A stretch of 64,000 nt of DNA, taken from NCBI RefSeq assembly GCF_020166435.1, contig NZ_JAINZP010000002.1, positions 372,001 to 436,000 on the forward strand, read 5' to 3'. The stretch's first letter is position 1; each line of letters begins with the position of its first letter. The DNA comes from Pectobacterium versatile (GTDB lineage Bacteria > Pseudomonadota > Gammaproteobacteria > Enterobacterales > Enterobacteriaceae). Under the pieces are notes generated by a model, which had not been told where the DNA came from, made no database searches, and was given only the letters and a program-made list of their open reading frames with translations. The position numbers and the translations under genes are program-made. Shown here in pieces: positions 56,476 to 64,000 of this stretch.

Positions 56476-57273
56476 ATGATTAAATGGCCGTGGAAAAACA
56501 CTCAACCTCAGGTGCAGACGCTTGAACACTGGCAAGCTGCGATTTCCATCCCGCTTCTCGCGCCTTTAAGCGACGAAGATCTCCAGCAACTGGTCGCCCT
56601 TGCCGATCAGTTTTTGAAGCAAAAGCGCCTGATTCCGTTGCAGGAGTTGGTGTTGACGGACATCATGCAGCAGCGCATCGCCCTGCTGTTTTCCCTGCCG
56701 GTGCTGTCGCTGGAAATGGATGCGCTGGATGGCTTCCATGAAGTTCTGATTTACCCCGGCCCGTTTATTGTTGAGGAAGAATGGCAGGATGACATCGGGC
56801 TCGTGCATAAGGGGAAGATGGTGCAGTCCGGCCAAAGCTGGGATCAGGGGCCGATTATCCTCAACTGGCAGGAAGTGCAGGATTCCTTCGACCTCTCCGG
56901 TTTCAACCTCATCATTCATGAAGTCGCGCACAAGCTGGACATCCGCAGCAGCGGCGAGGCGACGGGCGTTCCCCTGATTCCGCTGCGTGAGATTGCTGCG
57001 TGGGAACAGCACCTGCACAGCGCGATGGATGCCTTACAGGAAGAAATCGATCTGGTAGGCGAAGAGGCCGCCAGCATGGATCCCTACGCCGTCCACGATC
57101 CGGCAGAGTGCTTTGCGGTGTTGTCGGAATATTTCTTCAGCGCCCCCGAACTTCTCGAAGAGCGTTTCCCCGATCTATACCGCTGCTTCCAAAAGTTCTA
57201 TCGACAGGATCCGCTCGCCCGTCTAAAAAGCTGGCAAAGCAGCACCAATTACCGTGCGCCATCCATTTACTAA
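56476..57273 (+). CDS. mtfA: Mlc titration factor A, zinc peptidase
   Basis: The 265-residue protein starts M-I-K-W-P-W-K like E. coli MtfA. It has the zinc motif H-E-V-A-H-K-L-D (about residue 149), with the third ligand expected in the later [13 protein letters not shown] segment. MtfA binds the repressor Mlc and thereby frees glucose PTS expression; it also has aminopeptidase activity. Place between a serine tRNA and tRNA-Asn is conserved with E. coli. Confidence 0.95.
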   Translation: MIKWPWKNTQPQVQTLEHWQAAISIPLLAPLSDEDLQQLVALADQFLKQKRLIPLQELVLTDIMQQRIALLFSLPVLSLEMDALDGFHEVLIYPGPFIVEEEWQDDIGLVHKGKMVQSGQSWDQGPIILNWQEVQDSFDLSGFNLIIHEVAHKLDIRSSGEATGVPLIPLREIAAWEQHLHSAMDALQEEIDLVGEEAASMDPYAVHDPAECFAVLSEYFFSAPELLEERFPDLYRCFQKFYRQDPLARLKSWQSSTNYRAPSIY

Positions 57274-57383
57274 CTCATAAAAAAACAGCGAATTGTACAC
57301 AGCCTAAACAGTCAGACGATAAAGCTGATTTTGCCGTTGACAGTACCGCGGGTGGCGGATATCATGCGCCCCGTTCACACGAT

Positions 57384-57459
57384 TCCTCTGTAGTTCAGTC
57401 GGTAGAACGGCGGACTGTTAATCCGTATGTCACTGGTTCGAGTCCAGTCAGAGGAGCCA
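57384..57459 (+). tRNA. asnT: tRNA-Asn(GTT)
   Basis: The 76 bases fold as a normal cloverleaf: acceptor TCCTCTG/CAGAGGA, D-arm with AGTTCAGTCGGT, anticodon loop CTGTTAA (anticodon GTT) and T-loop TTCGAGT, with an encoded CCA end. Its 3' half is the attachment site of the following integrase, as in many asn-tRNA islands. The symbol follows the E. coli neighbourhood mtfA-asnT. Confidence 0.97.
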
Positions 57460-57467
57460 ATTTAGAG

Positions 57468-57498
57468 AAAGCAGACGTTCACTGACGTCTGCTTTTTT
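57468..57498 (+). terminator. Terminator behind tRNA-Asn
   Basis: AAAGCAGACGT and ACGTCTGCTTT form an 11-pair stem with a six-base loop, ending in six T residues. Confidence 0.92.
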
Positions 57499-57638
57499 GC
57501 TTTATATCAATTGGTTATCCCCTTCTTCAGGTTCGCCCTCGTTCACCAAAAAACGCTCGAAGCCATACCCTTTTGCTGGTAAAAATACTGGTAAAGCTGG
57601 TTCGATTTCGTTTTTACCAGCAATCGGAGGGAACCGTC

Positions 57639-58940
57639 ATGTCACTTACTGATACTAAAGTAAAAAATGCCAAGCCGTCAGAAAAGGCGGTGAAGCTCAC
57701 TGACGGGTTCGGCCTCTACTTGCTGGTTCATCCCAATGGTTCCAAATACTGGCAGTTAGGCTATCGCTTCGAAGGAAAACAGAAGGTGTTTTCCATCGGC
57801 GTCTATCCTGCTGTTTCACTGGCAGATGCCAGACAACGGCGGGATGAAGCGAAAAAGCTGTTAGCCGCTGGTATTGACCCCAGCGCTAAAAAGCAGGCTG
57901 ACAACAAAACTATTCAAGAGAAGCGTAACAACACCCGCGCTTTCAAAACTGTTGCCAAAAGCTGGTTTGCCACCAAAACCACATGGTCGGAAGATTATCA
58001 GCGTTCTGTCTGGACACGACTGGAAACTTATCTGTTCCCTGATATTGGCAACAAAGATATTGCTGAACTGGATACAGGCGATCTGCTGGTTCCCATCAAA
58101 AAGATAGAGAAGCTGGGTTATCTGGAAATCGCCATGCGGGTGAAGCAGTACGCCACCGCCATCATGCGTTATGCCGTCCAGCAAAAGATGATCCGTTTCA
58201 ATCCAGCCTATGACTTGGAAGGTGCAGTTCAGAAGCCACAGACGGAACACCGCCCCGCTATTGAACTGGAAGAGATACCTACCCTACTGGAACGTATTAA
58301 ATTTTATAAAGGCCGTAGCAGACTGACCCAATTGGCGATAAAACTCAATTTGCTGATTTTTGTGCGTTCCAGTGAACTCCGCTTTGCCCGATGGTCAGAG
58401 ATCGATTTCAAAAGCGCCTTGTGGGTTATCCCTGAACAACGTGAAGCCATTGAAGGGATCAAGCATTCAGGCCGTGGTGCCAAAATGCGCAGGAAACATT
58501 ATGTTCCTCTATGCGATCAAGCACTGGCAATTTTGGAAGAGCTTAAAGACCTCACCTATGACGTTAACGGTGATCACGGTTTTATCCTGACTGGCTGTTA
58601 TGATGCGATGAAGCCGATGAGTGAAAACACCATCAACAAGGCACTACGCAAAATGGGCTATGACACCAAAACCGATCTGTGCGGTCATGGTTTCCGAACA
58701 TTAGCGTGTAGTGCCTTGATTGAATCGGGTATCTGGCCTGAAGATGTGGTTGAACTTCAGATGAGCCACATGGAAAAAAACAACGTTCGCGCTGCCTACA
58801 CTCACAAGGCCAAACATCTTGAACAACGTCGCCTCATGTTGCAATGGTGGGCTGATTTTCTGGATGCTAACAGCAACGGGATGGTTAGGCCGTTTGAGTT
58901 TGCCACAGATGCTCGTTTTGGGTTAGAAAATCAAGGCTAA
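57639..58940 (+). CDS. P4-type tyrosine integrase
   Basis: The 433-residue protein starts at the ATG at 57639, behind a CGGAGGG ribosome site. It has the P4 integrase N-terminal arm-binding domain (M-S-L-T-D-T-K-V-K-N-A-K, then G-L-Y-L-L-V and L-A-D-A-R), the core-binding region, and a catalytic domain with R in R-S-S-E-L-R-F-A-R-W (about 262), H-G-F-R near 350 and the nucleophile Y in A-A-Y-T-H (about 388). It lies 179 bases behind the 3' end of tRNA-Asn in the same direction, which identifies it as the integrase of the island. Confidence 0.93.
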   Translation: MSLTDTKVKNAKPSEKAVKLTDGFGLYLLVHPNGSKYWQLGYRFEGKQKVFSIGVYPAVSLADARQRRDEAKKLLAAGIDPSAKKQADNKTIQEKRNNTRAFKTVAKSWFATKTTWSEDYQRSVWTRLETYLFPDIGNKDIAELDTGDLLVPIKKIEKLGYLEIAMRVKQYATAIMRYAVQQKMIRFNPAYDLEGAVQKPQTEHRPAIELEEIPTLLERIKFYKGRSRLTQLAIKLNLLIFVRSSELRFARWSEIDFKSALWVIPEQREAIEGIKHSGRGAKMRRKHYVPLCDQALAILEELKDLTYDVNGDHGFILTGCYDAMKPMSENTINKALRKMGYDTKTDLCGHGFRTLACSALIESGIWPEDVVELQMSHMEKNNVRAAYTHKAKHLEQRRLMLQWWADFLDANSNGMVRPFEFATDARFGLENQG

Positions 58941-59089
58941 CTACTTGATAACCGATCACATAAAAGAGTGTAACTCTCTGTTTTGAATATTTGAGTAGCC
59001 ATCATTGGTTGATGGCTACTACACCATTCTATTATGATTTTTCAGCAATATTTGATATCGTGGCAATATTAAATACCGAGGAAATAACC

Positions 59090-59374
59090 ATGATATCAGG
59101 TCTTAATGGTGGAAATTTCATCCTTAGCTCGATGGCTAAGGAAAGAGTCAAATCAGGTCTACTTGATAGAGCAACAATAGAAGGCTCTAAAGGCGAGTAT
59201 ACCGTGATTTTTGATGGTTCAGAGTGGGAAGGTAAGCCATTAGTATTATGTAGCTCCAGACAGCCATACGAATCACGACTCTTCAAAAGCATAGATGGTG
59301 CGGCGGCAGAACTACTACGTATAGGCTTAAGTGAAGCTTCAATCAAAAACACCACCAAATCGAACGCTAAATAA
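59090..59374 (+). CDS. Small unknown protein of the island, 94 aa
   Basis: The ATG at 59090 has a GAGG site; the frame upstream is unsupported. The protein begins M-I-S-G-L-N-G-G-N-F-I-L-S-S and contains E-Y-T-V-I-F-D-G-S-E-W-E-G and a C-terminal helix A-A-A-E-L-L-R-I-G-L. I do not recognise the family. It stops 11 bases before the type III methyltransferase, so it is probably in the same operon and could be a controller, an accessory factor or an unrelated passenger. Confidence 0.75.
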   Translation: MISGLNGGNFILSSMAKERVKSGLLDRATIEGSKGEYTVIFDGSEWEGKPLVLCSSRQPYESRLFKSIDGAAAELLRIGLSEASIKNTTKSNAK

Positions 59375-59385
59375 TCAGGTTTAAC

Positions 59386-61329
59386 ATGGATATGCAAAAA
59401 GAAACGATTTTTTCAGAAGTTGAAACAGCTAACAGCAAGCAGCTTGCTGTTTTGAAGGCTAACTTTCCACAGTGTTTTGATAAAAACGGGGCTTTCATTC
59501 AAGAGAAGCTGCTTGAGATCGTCAAATCATCGGATGTTGAACTCTCTAAAGAGTCATACAGCTTAAACTGGCTGGGTAAGTCCTATGCCCGGCTGTTGGC
59601 TAACCTACCACCCAAGACCTTGTTGGCAGAAGATAAAAATCATAACCAACGTGTAGAGAACAAAAACAGCCAGAATCTGTTAATCAAAGGGGATAATCTC
59701 GAAGTATTAAAGCACATGGTTAATGCTTATTCTGAAAAGATTAAAATGATTTATATTGATCCTCCATATAATACTGGTTCAGATGGATTTGTATATAATG
59801 ATGAGCGTAATTTCACGGCAGAACAGCTTTGTGAATTGGCAGGAATCGATCTTGATGAGGCTACACGAATCCTCAATTTTACCGTCAAAGGTTCAAGTAG
59901 TCATAGTGCATGGCTGACATTCATTTACCCCCGTCTTTATATTGCTCGTGAACTTCTCCGCGAAGATGGCGTTATCTTTATTTCAATAGATGATAATGAA
60001 ATCGCGCAATTAAAACTTTTATGTGATGAAATATTCGGAGAAGAAAACTTTCTATCTCAGATAATAGTACAATCAAATAAGCGTGGCCAAACTTACAAGG
60101 AAATAGCTAAATGCCATGAGTATATTTTAGTTTACTATAAATCAAATAAATCAAATCTCGGAGAGTTGGAGAAGGTGGGCGGGACGCTTCCCTTTGAAGA
60201 TTTTTATGGGCCTTATGATCTTTGGGAGCTTCGAAATCGTAATCCTAAGTTTGGAAGGCATAATCGACCAAATCTTTTCTATCCAATATATGTCGATGAA
60301 AATCATATAAACGATGAAGGTCTTTCACGAATCTCCTTAACCAAAACGGCAGAATGTACAACTCCTGTCTATCCAATGAACAGTGAAGGAGGAGAGAGCT
60401 GCTGGAGGTGGGGAAAAGATAAACTTCAAAAAGAAGGTATTAATAGTGAACCGCGTATAGTATGGGCAAAAAAGAAACGTGATGGTGGCTGGAATATTTA
60501 TGAAAAATCAAGAAAAAGCACTACCAAAGCAAAATCTATTTGGCTTGATACTAAATTTATAAATGAGCAAGGCACTATCGAATCAGGTAAACTACAAATG
60601 AGTGGTGTTCTTCAATTTCCTAAGCCGTTAGAATTAATGAAGCAATGTATTCTTTTAGGGACTGAAGAAGACGACATTATTCTTGATTTTTTTGCTGGTT
60701 CCGGCACGACTGCCCATGCCGTTATGGAGCTGAATGCTCAGGAAAACTCTGAAAGAAAATTCATAACAGTTCAGATCCCAGAAAAATGCTCTAAAGATAG
60801 CATTGCATTTAAATCAGGTTTTGAAACGATTTTTGATATTACAAAAGAACGACTGAAAAGAGCTTGTGAAAAAATAGGCTTAGAGCATATTGATTACAAG
60901 GGTAATTTAGGGTTCAAATCATTTGAAACAGTTGATGATTTTCGGATGAAAGATGAATCTGAGCTAACGCTTTCCAACCATACATTCTTTGATGATGTTG
61001 TACTGACTCCTGAACAGTATAACACCCTATTGACTACATGGTGTGTATATGATGGTAGCTTGTTAACAACGCCAATTGAAGATGTTGATCTCAATGGCTA
61101 CAAAGCGCACTTGTGCGATGGTCATCTGTATCTGATTGCGCCTAATTTCACTAGCGAAGCACTGAAAGCTTTACTTCAAAAGCTGGATTCAGACAAAGAC
61201 TTTGCTCCTAACAAAGTTGTGTTTTATGGCAGCAACTTTGAAAGTGCGAAACAGATGGAACTTAATGAAGCACTAAAAAGTTATGCTAATAAAAAATCTA
61301 TTGATTTAGATTTGGTGGTAAGGAACTAA
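59386..61329 (+). CDS. Type III restriction-modification methyltransferase (Mod)
   Basis: The 647-residue protein is a beta-type N6-adenine methyltransferase: D-P-P-Y at residues 125-128, then the variable target region, then F-F-A-G-S-G-T-T near 435. The long central part (about 210-400) should carry target recognition. It methylates one strand of an asymmetric site and also guides the restriction subunit. It is AT-rich compared with the chromosome and followed two bases later by res. No long repeat tract of the phase-variable type is visible in the gene. Confidence 0.95.
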   Translation: MDMQKETIFSEVETANSKQLAVLKANFPQCFDKNGAFIQEKLLEIVKSSDVELSKESYSLNWLGKSYARLLANLPPKTLLAEDKNHNQRVENKNSQNLLIKGDNLEVLKHMVNAYSEKIKMIYIDPPYNTGSDGFVYNDERNFTAEQLCELAGIDLDEATRILNFTVKGSSSHSAWLTFIYPRLYIARELLREDGVIFISIDDNEIAQLKLLCDEIFGEENFLSQIIVQSNKRGQTYKEIAKCHEYILVYYKSNKSNLGELEKVGGTLPFEDFYGPYDLWELRNRNPKFGRHNRPNLFYPIYVDENHINDEGLSRISLTKTAECTTPVYPMNSEGGESCWRWGKDKLQKEGINSEPRIVWAKKKRDGGWNIYEKSRKSTTKAKSIWLDTKFINEQGTIESGKLQMSGVLQFPKPLELMKQCILLGTEEDDIILDFFAGSGTTAHAVMELNAQENSERKFITVQIPEKCSKDSIAFKSGFETIFDITKERLKRACEKIGLEHIDYKGNLGFKSFETVDDFRMKDESELTLSNHTFFDDVVLTPEQYNTLLTTWCVYDGSLLTTPIEDVDLNGYKAHLCDGHLYLIAPNFTSEALKALLQKLDSDKDFAPNKVVFYGSNFESAKQMELNEALKSYANKKSIDLDLVVRN

Positions 61330-61331
61330 TC

Positions 61332-64000
61332 ATGTTCAAAGGGTTTACATTCGAAAAAAACTTACCCCATCAAAAAGCTGGCGTTGATGCGGTCATGAAT
61401 GTTTTTGTTTCCGCCATGCCTCATCAGACGGATCATGTTGCTATCCGCCTGTTAGCTAATCCAGAACTGAATCTATCTGAACAACAATACTACAACAACA
61501 TAAAAAATGTTCAGGAGTTCAATGGCATTGAGCATTCAAAAGATAATTACGATGCCAAAAGCAATGTTATTGATGTTTCAATGGAAACAGGGACAGGTAA
61601 AACCTATACCTACACAAAAACAATTTTTGATCTGAACAAATCTTTTGGCATTAATAAATTTATTATTATTGTTCCTACACTTTCAATTAAAGCTGGAACA
61701 GTTAACTTTTTAAAAAGTGATGCTTTAAAAGAACACTTCCGAGATGATTACGAGCGTGAACTTAAGACTTATGTAGTTGAGAGTCAGAAAAACTCTGGTA
61801 AAAATACAAAATCGTATATGCCTCAAGCTATCCATGATTTTGTTGAAGCTAGTAATTTCAATAAGAAATATATACACGTTCTTGTGATCAACTCAGGGAT
61901 GATCAACTCCAAGTCTTTAACTGACACTTATGATGTTGGTTTGCTTGATAATCAGTTTGATACGCCATTTGCTGCTCTTAGTGCGGTTAAACCATTTATT
62001 ATTATTGATGAACCTCATAAGTTCCCTACAGCTAAAAAAACATGGGAAAATATTGAGAAATTCAATGCTCAATATATTATTCGTTATGGCGCAACCTTTA
62101 GTGAAGGCTATAAAAACTTAGTTTATCACCTGACAGCCGTAGATGCATTTAATGAAGATCTTGTTAAAGGTATTGATGCTTACATTGAAGATATTGTTGG
62201 TGATGGTAGCGCCAACCTCAAGTTCGTAAAATCTGACGGTAAAGAAGCCATTTTTGAGCTTACCGAAAATGGTAACAAAAAAACGTTCAAATTAGCAAAA
62301 GATGAATCGCTATCGAAAACACATAGCGCAATTCATGATTTAACACTCGATGCGTTAAATAAAAGTACTGCAGTGTTGAGTAATGGTATTGAACTAAAAA
62401 TTGGTAGTTCAATAAACCCCTACTCTTACGATCAGACGCTCGCTGATAACATGATGCTTAAAGCTGTCAAAGAACACTTTAAGTTAGAAAAAGAGTATCT
62501 GACACAAAGACCACGTATAAAGCCTCTTACTCTTTTCTTCATTGATGACATTGAAGGCTATCGTGATGGTAATGATATTGCCGGAAGCCTGAAAACTAAG
62601 TTCGAAGAATACGTTTTGGCAGAAGCTAATAAACTGTTAAAAACAGAAAAAGACGAATTTTATAGAAACTACCTTGAAAAAACTGTTCAGGATGTCTCTT
62701 CTGTTCATGGGGGCTATTTTTCAAAAGATAACAGTGATAAAGATGATAAAATTGAGCAGGAAATCAACGAAATCCTTCATGACAAAGAGCTTCTTTTATC
62801 TTTAGAAAATCCTCGCCGTTTCATTTTCTCTAAGTGGACGTTGCGTGAGGGGTGGGATAACCCAAATGTCTTTCAGATTTGTAAGCTCCGTTCGAGCGGT
62901 AGCACCACATCTAAACTTCAAGAGGTAGGGCGCGGTTTACGTCTTCCCGTGAATGAATACATGTGCCGTGTTAAAGACCGCAACTTTACACTTAACTATT
63001 ATGTTGATTTTACAGAAAAAGATTTTGTCGATTCTCTTGTCAAAGAGGTTAACGATAGCTCTTTCAAAGAAACTATACCAAGTAAGTTTACTCAAGAGCT
63101 TAAGGATAAAATCTTATCTCAGTATCCTGAACTTTCATCCAGAACACTAATGAATGAAATTTTTGATGCTGAAATCATCGATGAGAATGAAAACTTTAAA
63201 GATTCTGGTGCCTATACTCGCTTAAAAGATAAATATCCAGCAGCATTTCCTACCGGAGTTAAACCAAACAAAATCAAAAAATCCACTGATGGTAAAAAAC
63301 GTACTAAAATGCGTGTTGGCAAGTTCAGTGAACTGAAAGAACTGTGGGATTTGATCAATCAAAAAGCTGTGATTGAATATAAAATAAATAGCGAGAGTGA
63401 ATTCTTATCAATATTCAAGTCGTTCATGCTCGAAGAAAAAAATAGATTTACTAAATCAGGCGTTCATACTCGCATTGATAGGATTTATATCCATAATGAT
63501 ACGGCAATGTCGAAAAGCATAATTAGTGATGATGATAACTTTGCTAAACTCAACACAATGAGTTATCGAGAATTTCTTGATAACTTATCACAAACTATGT
63601 TTGCTAAACACGATACCTTACATAAGGTTTTTTGTGATATAAAAGACACTATCAATATCACTGAATACCTGAACATTCAAACAATCAGAAAGATTAAATC
63701 TGGTTTTAGCAAGTATTTGTTGAACAATTCGTTTAACAAATTCAGTCTTGGATATAATGTGATTTCAGGTTCAATTCATCCTACAAAGTTCACTAATGCA
63801 GACGGTGAGCCTGTGAATGAGGTATTGTCAAGTGATCTTGGTGTATTGCAGGATAATATAAAACCACCATTGGATACTTATCTTTTTGAAGAAGTCTTTT
63901 ATGACTCAGAGCTTGAAAGGCTCAACATAACAGATGGAGAGATCCAGTCTGTAGCTGTTTTTACAAAGATACCGAAAAATTCCATTAAGATCCCAGTTGC
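61332..64000 (+). CDS. Type III restriction enzyme, Res subunit (3' end outside window)
   Basis: The frame runs open from the ATG at 61332, two bases behind the mod stop, to the right edge, giving about 889 residues. The SF2 ATPase motifs are visible: Walker A M-E-T-G-T-G-K-T near residue 85, D-E-P-H near 223, R-E-G-W-D-N-P near 513, and Q-E-V-G-R-G-L-R-L-P near 530. The PD-(D/E)xK endonuclease domain of Res subunits lies at the C-terminus and is outside the window, so whether cleavage is intact cannot be judged. Together with Mod it forms the translocating, head-to-head acting restriction complex. Confidence 0.93.
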   Translation, partial: MFKGFTFEKNLPHQKAGVDAVMNVFVSAMPHQTDHVAIRLLANPELNLSEQQYYNNIKNVQEFNGIEHSKDNYDAKSNVIDVSMETGTGKTYTYTKTIFDLNKSFGINKFIIIVPTLSIKAGTVNFLKSDALKEHFRDDYERELKTYVVESQKNSGKNTKSYMPQAIHDFVEASNFNKKYIHVLVINSGMINSKSLTDTYDVGLLDNQFDTPFAALSAVKPFIIIDEPHKFPTAKKTWENIEKFNAQYIIRYGATFSEGYKNLVYHLTAVDAFNEDLVKGIDAYIEDIVGDGSANLKFVKSDGKEAIFELTENGNKKTFKLAKDESLSKTHSAIHDLTLDALNKSTAVLSNGIELKIGSSINPYSYDQTLADNMMLKAVKEHFKLEKEYLTQRPRIKPLTLFFIDDIEGYRDGNDIAGSLKTKFEEYVLAEANKLLKTEKDEFYRNYLEKTVQDVSSVHGGYFSKDNSDKDDKIEQEINEILHDKELLLSLENPRRFIFSKWTLREGWDNPNVFQICKLRSSGSTTSKLQEVGRGLRLPVNEYMCRVKDRNFTLNYYVDFTEKDFVDSLVKEVNDSSFKETIPSKFTQELKDKILSQYPELSSRTLMNEIFDAEIIDENENFKDSGAYTRLKDKYPAAFPTGVKPNKIKKSTDGKKRTKMRVGKFSELKELWDLINQKAVIEYKINSESEFLSIFKSFMLEEKNRFTKSGVHTRIDRIYIHNDTAMSKSIISDDDNFAKLNTMSYREFLDNLSQTMFAKHDTLHKVFCDIKDTINITEYLNIQTIRKIKSGFSKYLLNNSFNKFSLGYNVISGSIHPTKFTNADGEPVNEVLSSDLGVLQDNIKPPLDTYLFEEVFYDSELERLNITDGEIQSVAVFTKIPKNSIKIPV

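Noticed and set aside
57460..64000. Right attachment site of the asnT island
   Set aside because: I looked for a second copy of the tRNA 3' end to the right of the integrase and did not see one, so the island end must lie outside.

Overview
The window looks like chromosome of a soft-rot enterobacterium, most likely Pectobacterium. The evidence is a serralysin-inhibitor-secretion operon of the prtW-inh-prtD-prtE-prtF type, two ERIC elements, several genes that read like close relatives of Escherichia coli genes (dinG, mmuPM, dusC, pepT, gsiABCD, moeAB, mtfA), and a contractile tail cluster of the kind described as carotovoricin in this genus. Identification is from reading only; no database was searched.

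Region 1 (1-11.5 kb, all minus strand) is a phage-tail cluster. In transcription order it has a lysis cassette (holin, secreted lytic transglycosylase, Rz with nested Rz1, two Mu-like small genes), a terminator, a major structural cassette (gp37-like, DUF2635, sheath, tube), an unexpected ferredoxin-like gene, a second terminator, and a minor structural cassette (tail chaperone with out-of-frame extension, tape measure, gpU, gpX, gpD, spike). Terminase, portal, protease and capsid genes are absent from the place where Mu-like phages keep them, so this is best read as a tailocin. The ferredoxin-like protein has lost all four iron-sulfur cysteine ligands, and I consider it the most unusual object in the window.

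Region 2 (11.7-18.0 kb, minus) is a complete type I secretion operon for a metalloprotease. A strong hairpin sits between the protease gene and the inhibitor and secretion genes.

Region 3 (18.5-56.2 kb) is mostly core chromosome: dinG; an AraC regulator with a LysE exporter; idi; the periplasmic beta-glucosidase bglX; a glutathione transferase; pbpG; an FMN-binding protein; a CYTH protein; the S-methylmethionine operon mmuPM with a third unknown gene; dusC; queH; a DppA-like binding protein; pepT; gsiABCD; moeAB; a nitroreductase-like protein; a YegS-like lipid kinase; a diguanylate cyclase; a GntR-controlled lyase plus dicarboxylate transporter; yqaE; a secreted DUF4879-like protein; an unknown protein; and an LprI-like protein.

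Region 4 (56.3-64.0 kb) begins with a structurally aberrant tRNA-Ser(CGA)-like gene, mtfA and tRNA-Asn. A P4-type integrase lies directly behind the tRNA-Asn, followed by an AT-rich cargo of a small unknown protein and a type III restriction-modification system. The methyltransferase is complete and the restriction subunit runs off the right edge. This is the left end of a genomic island inserted at asnT.
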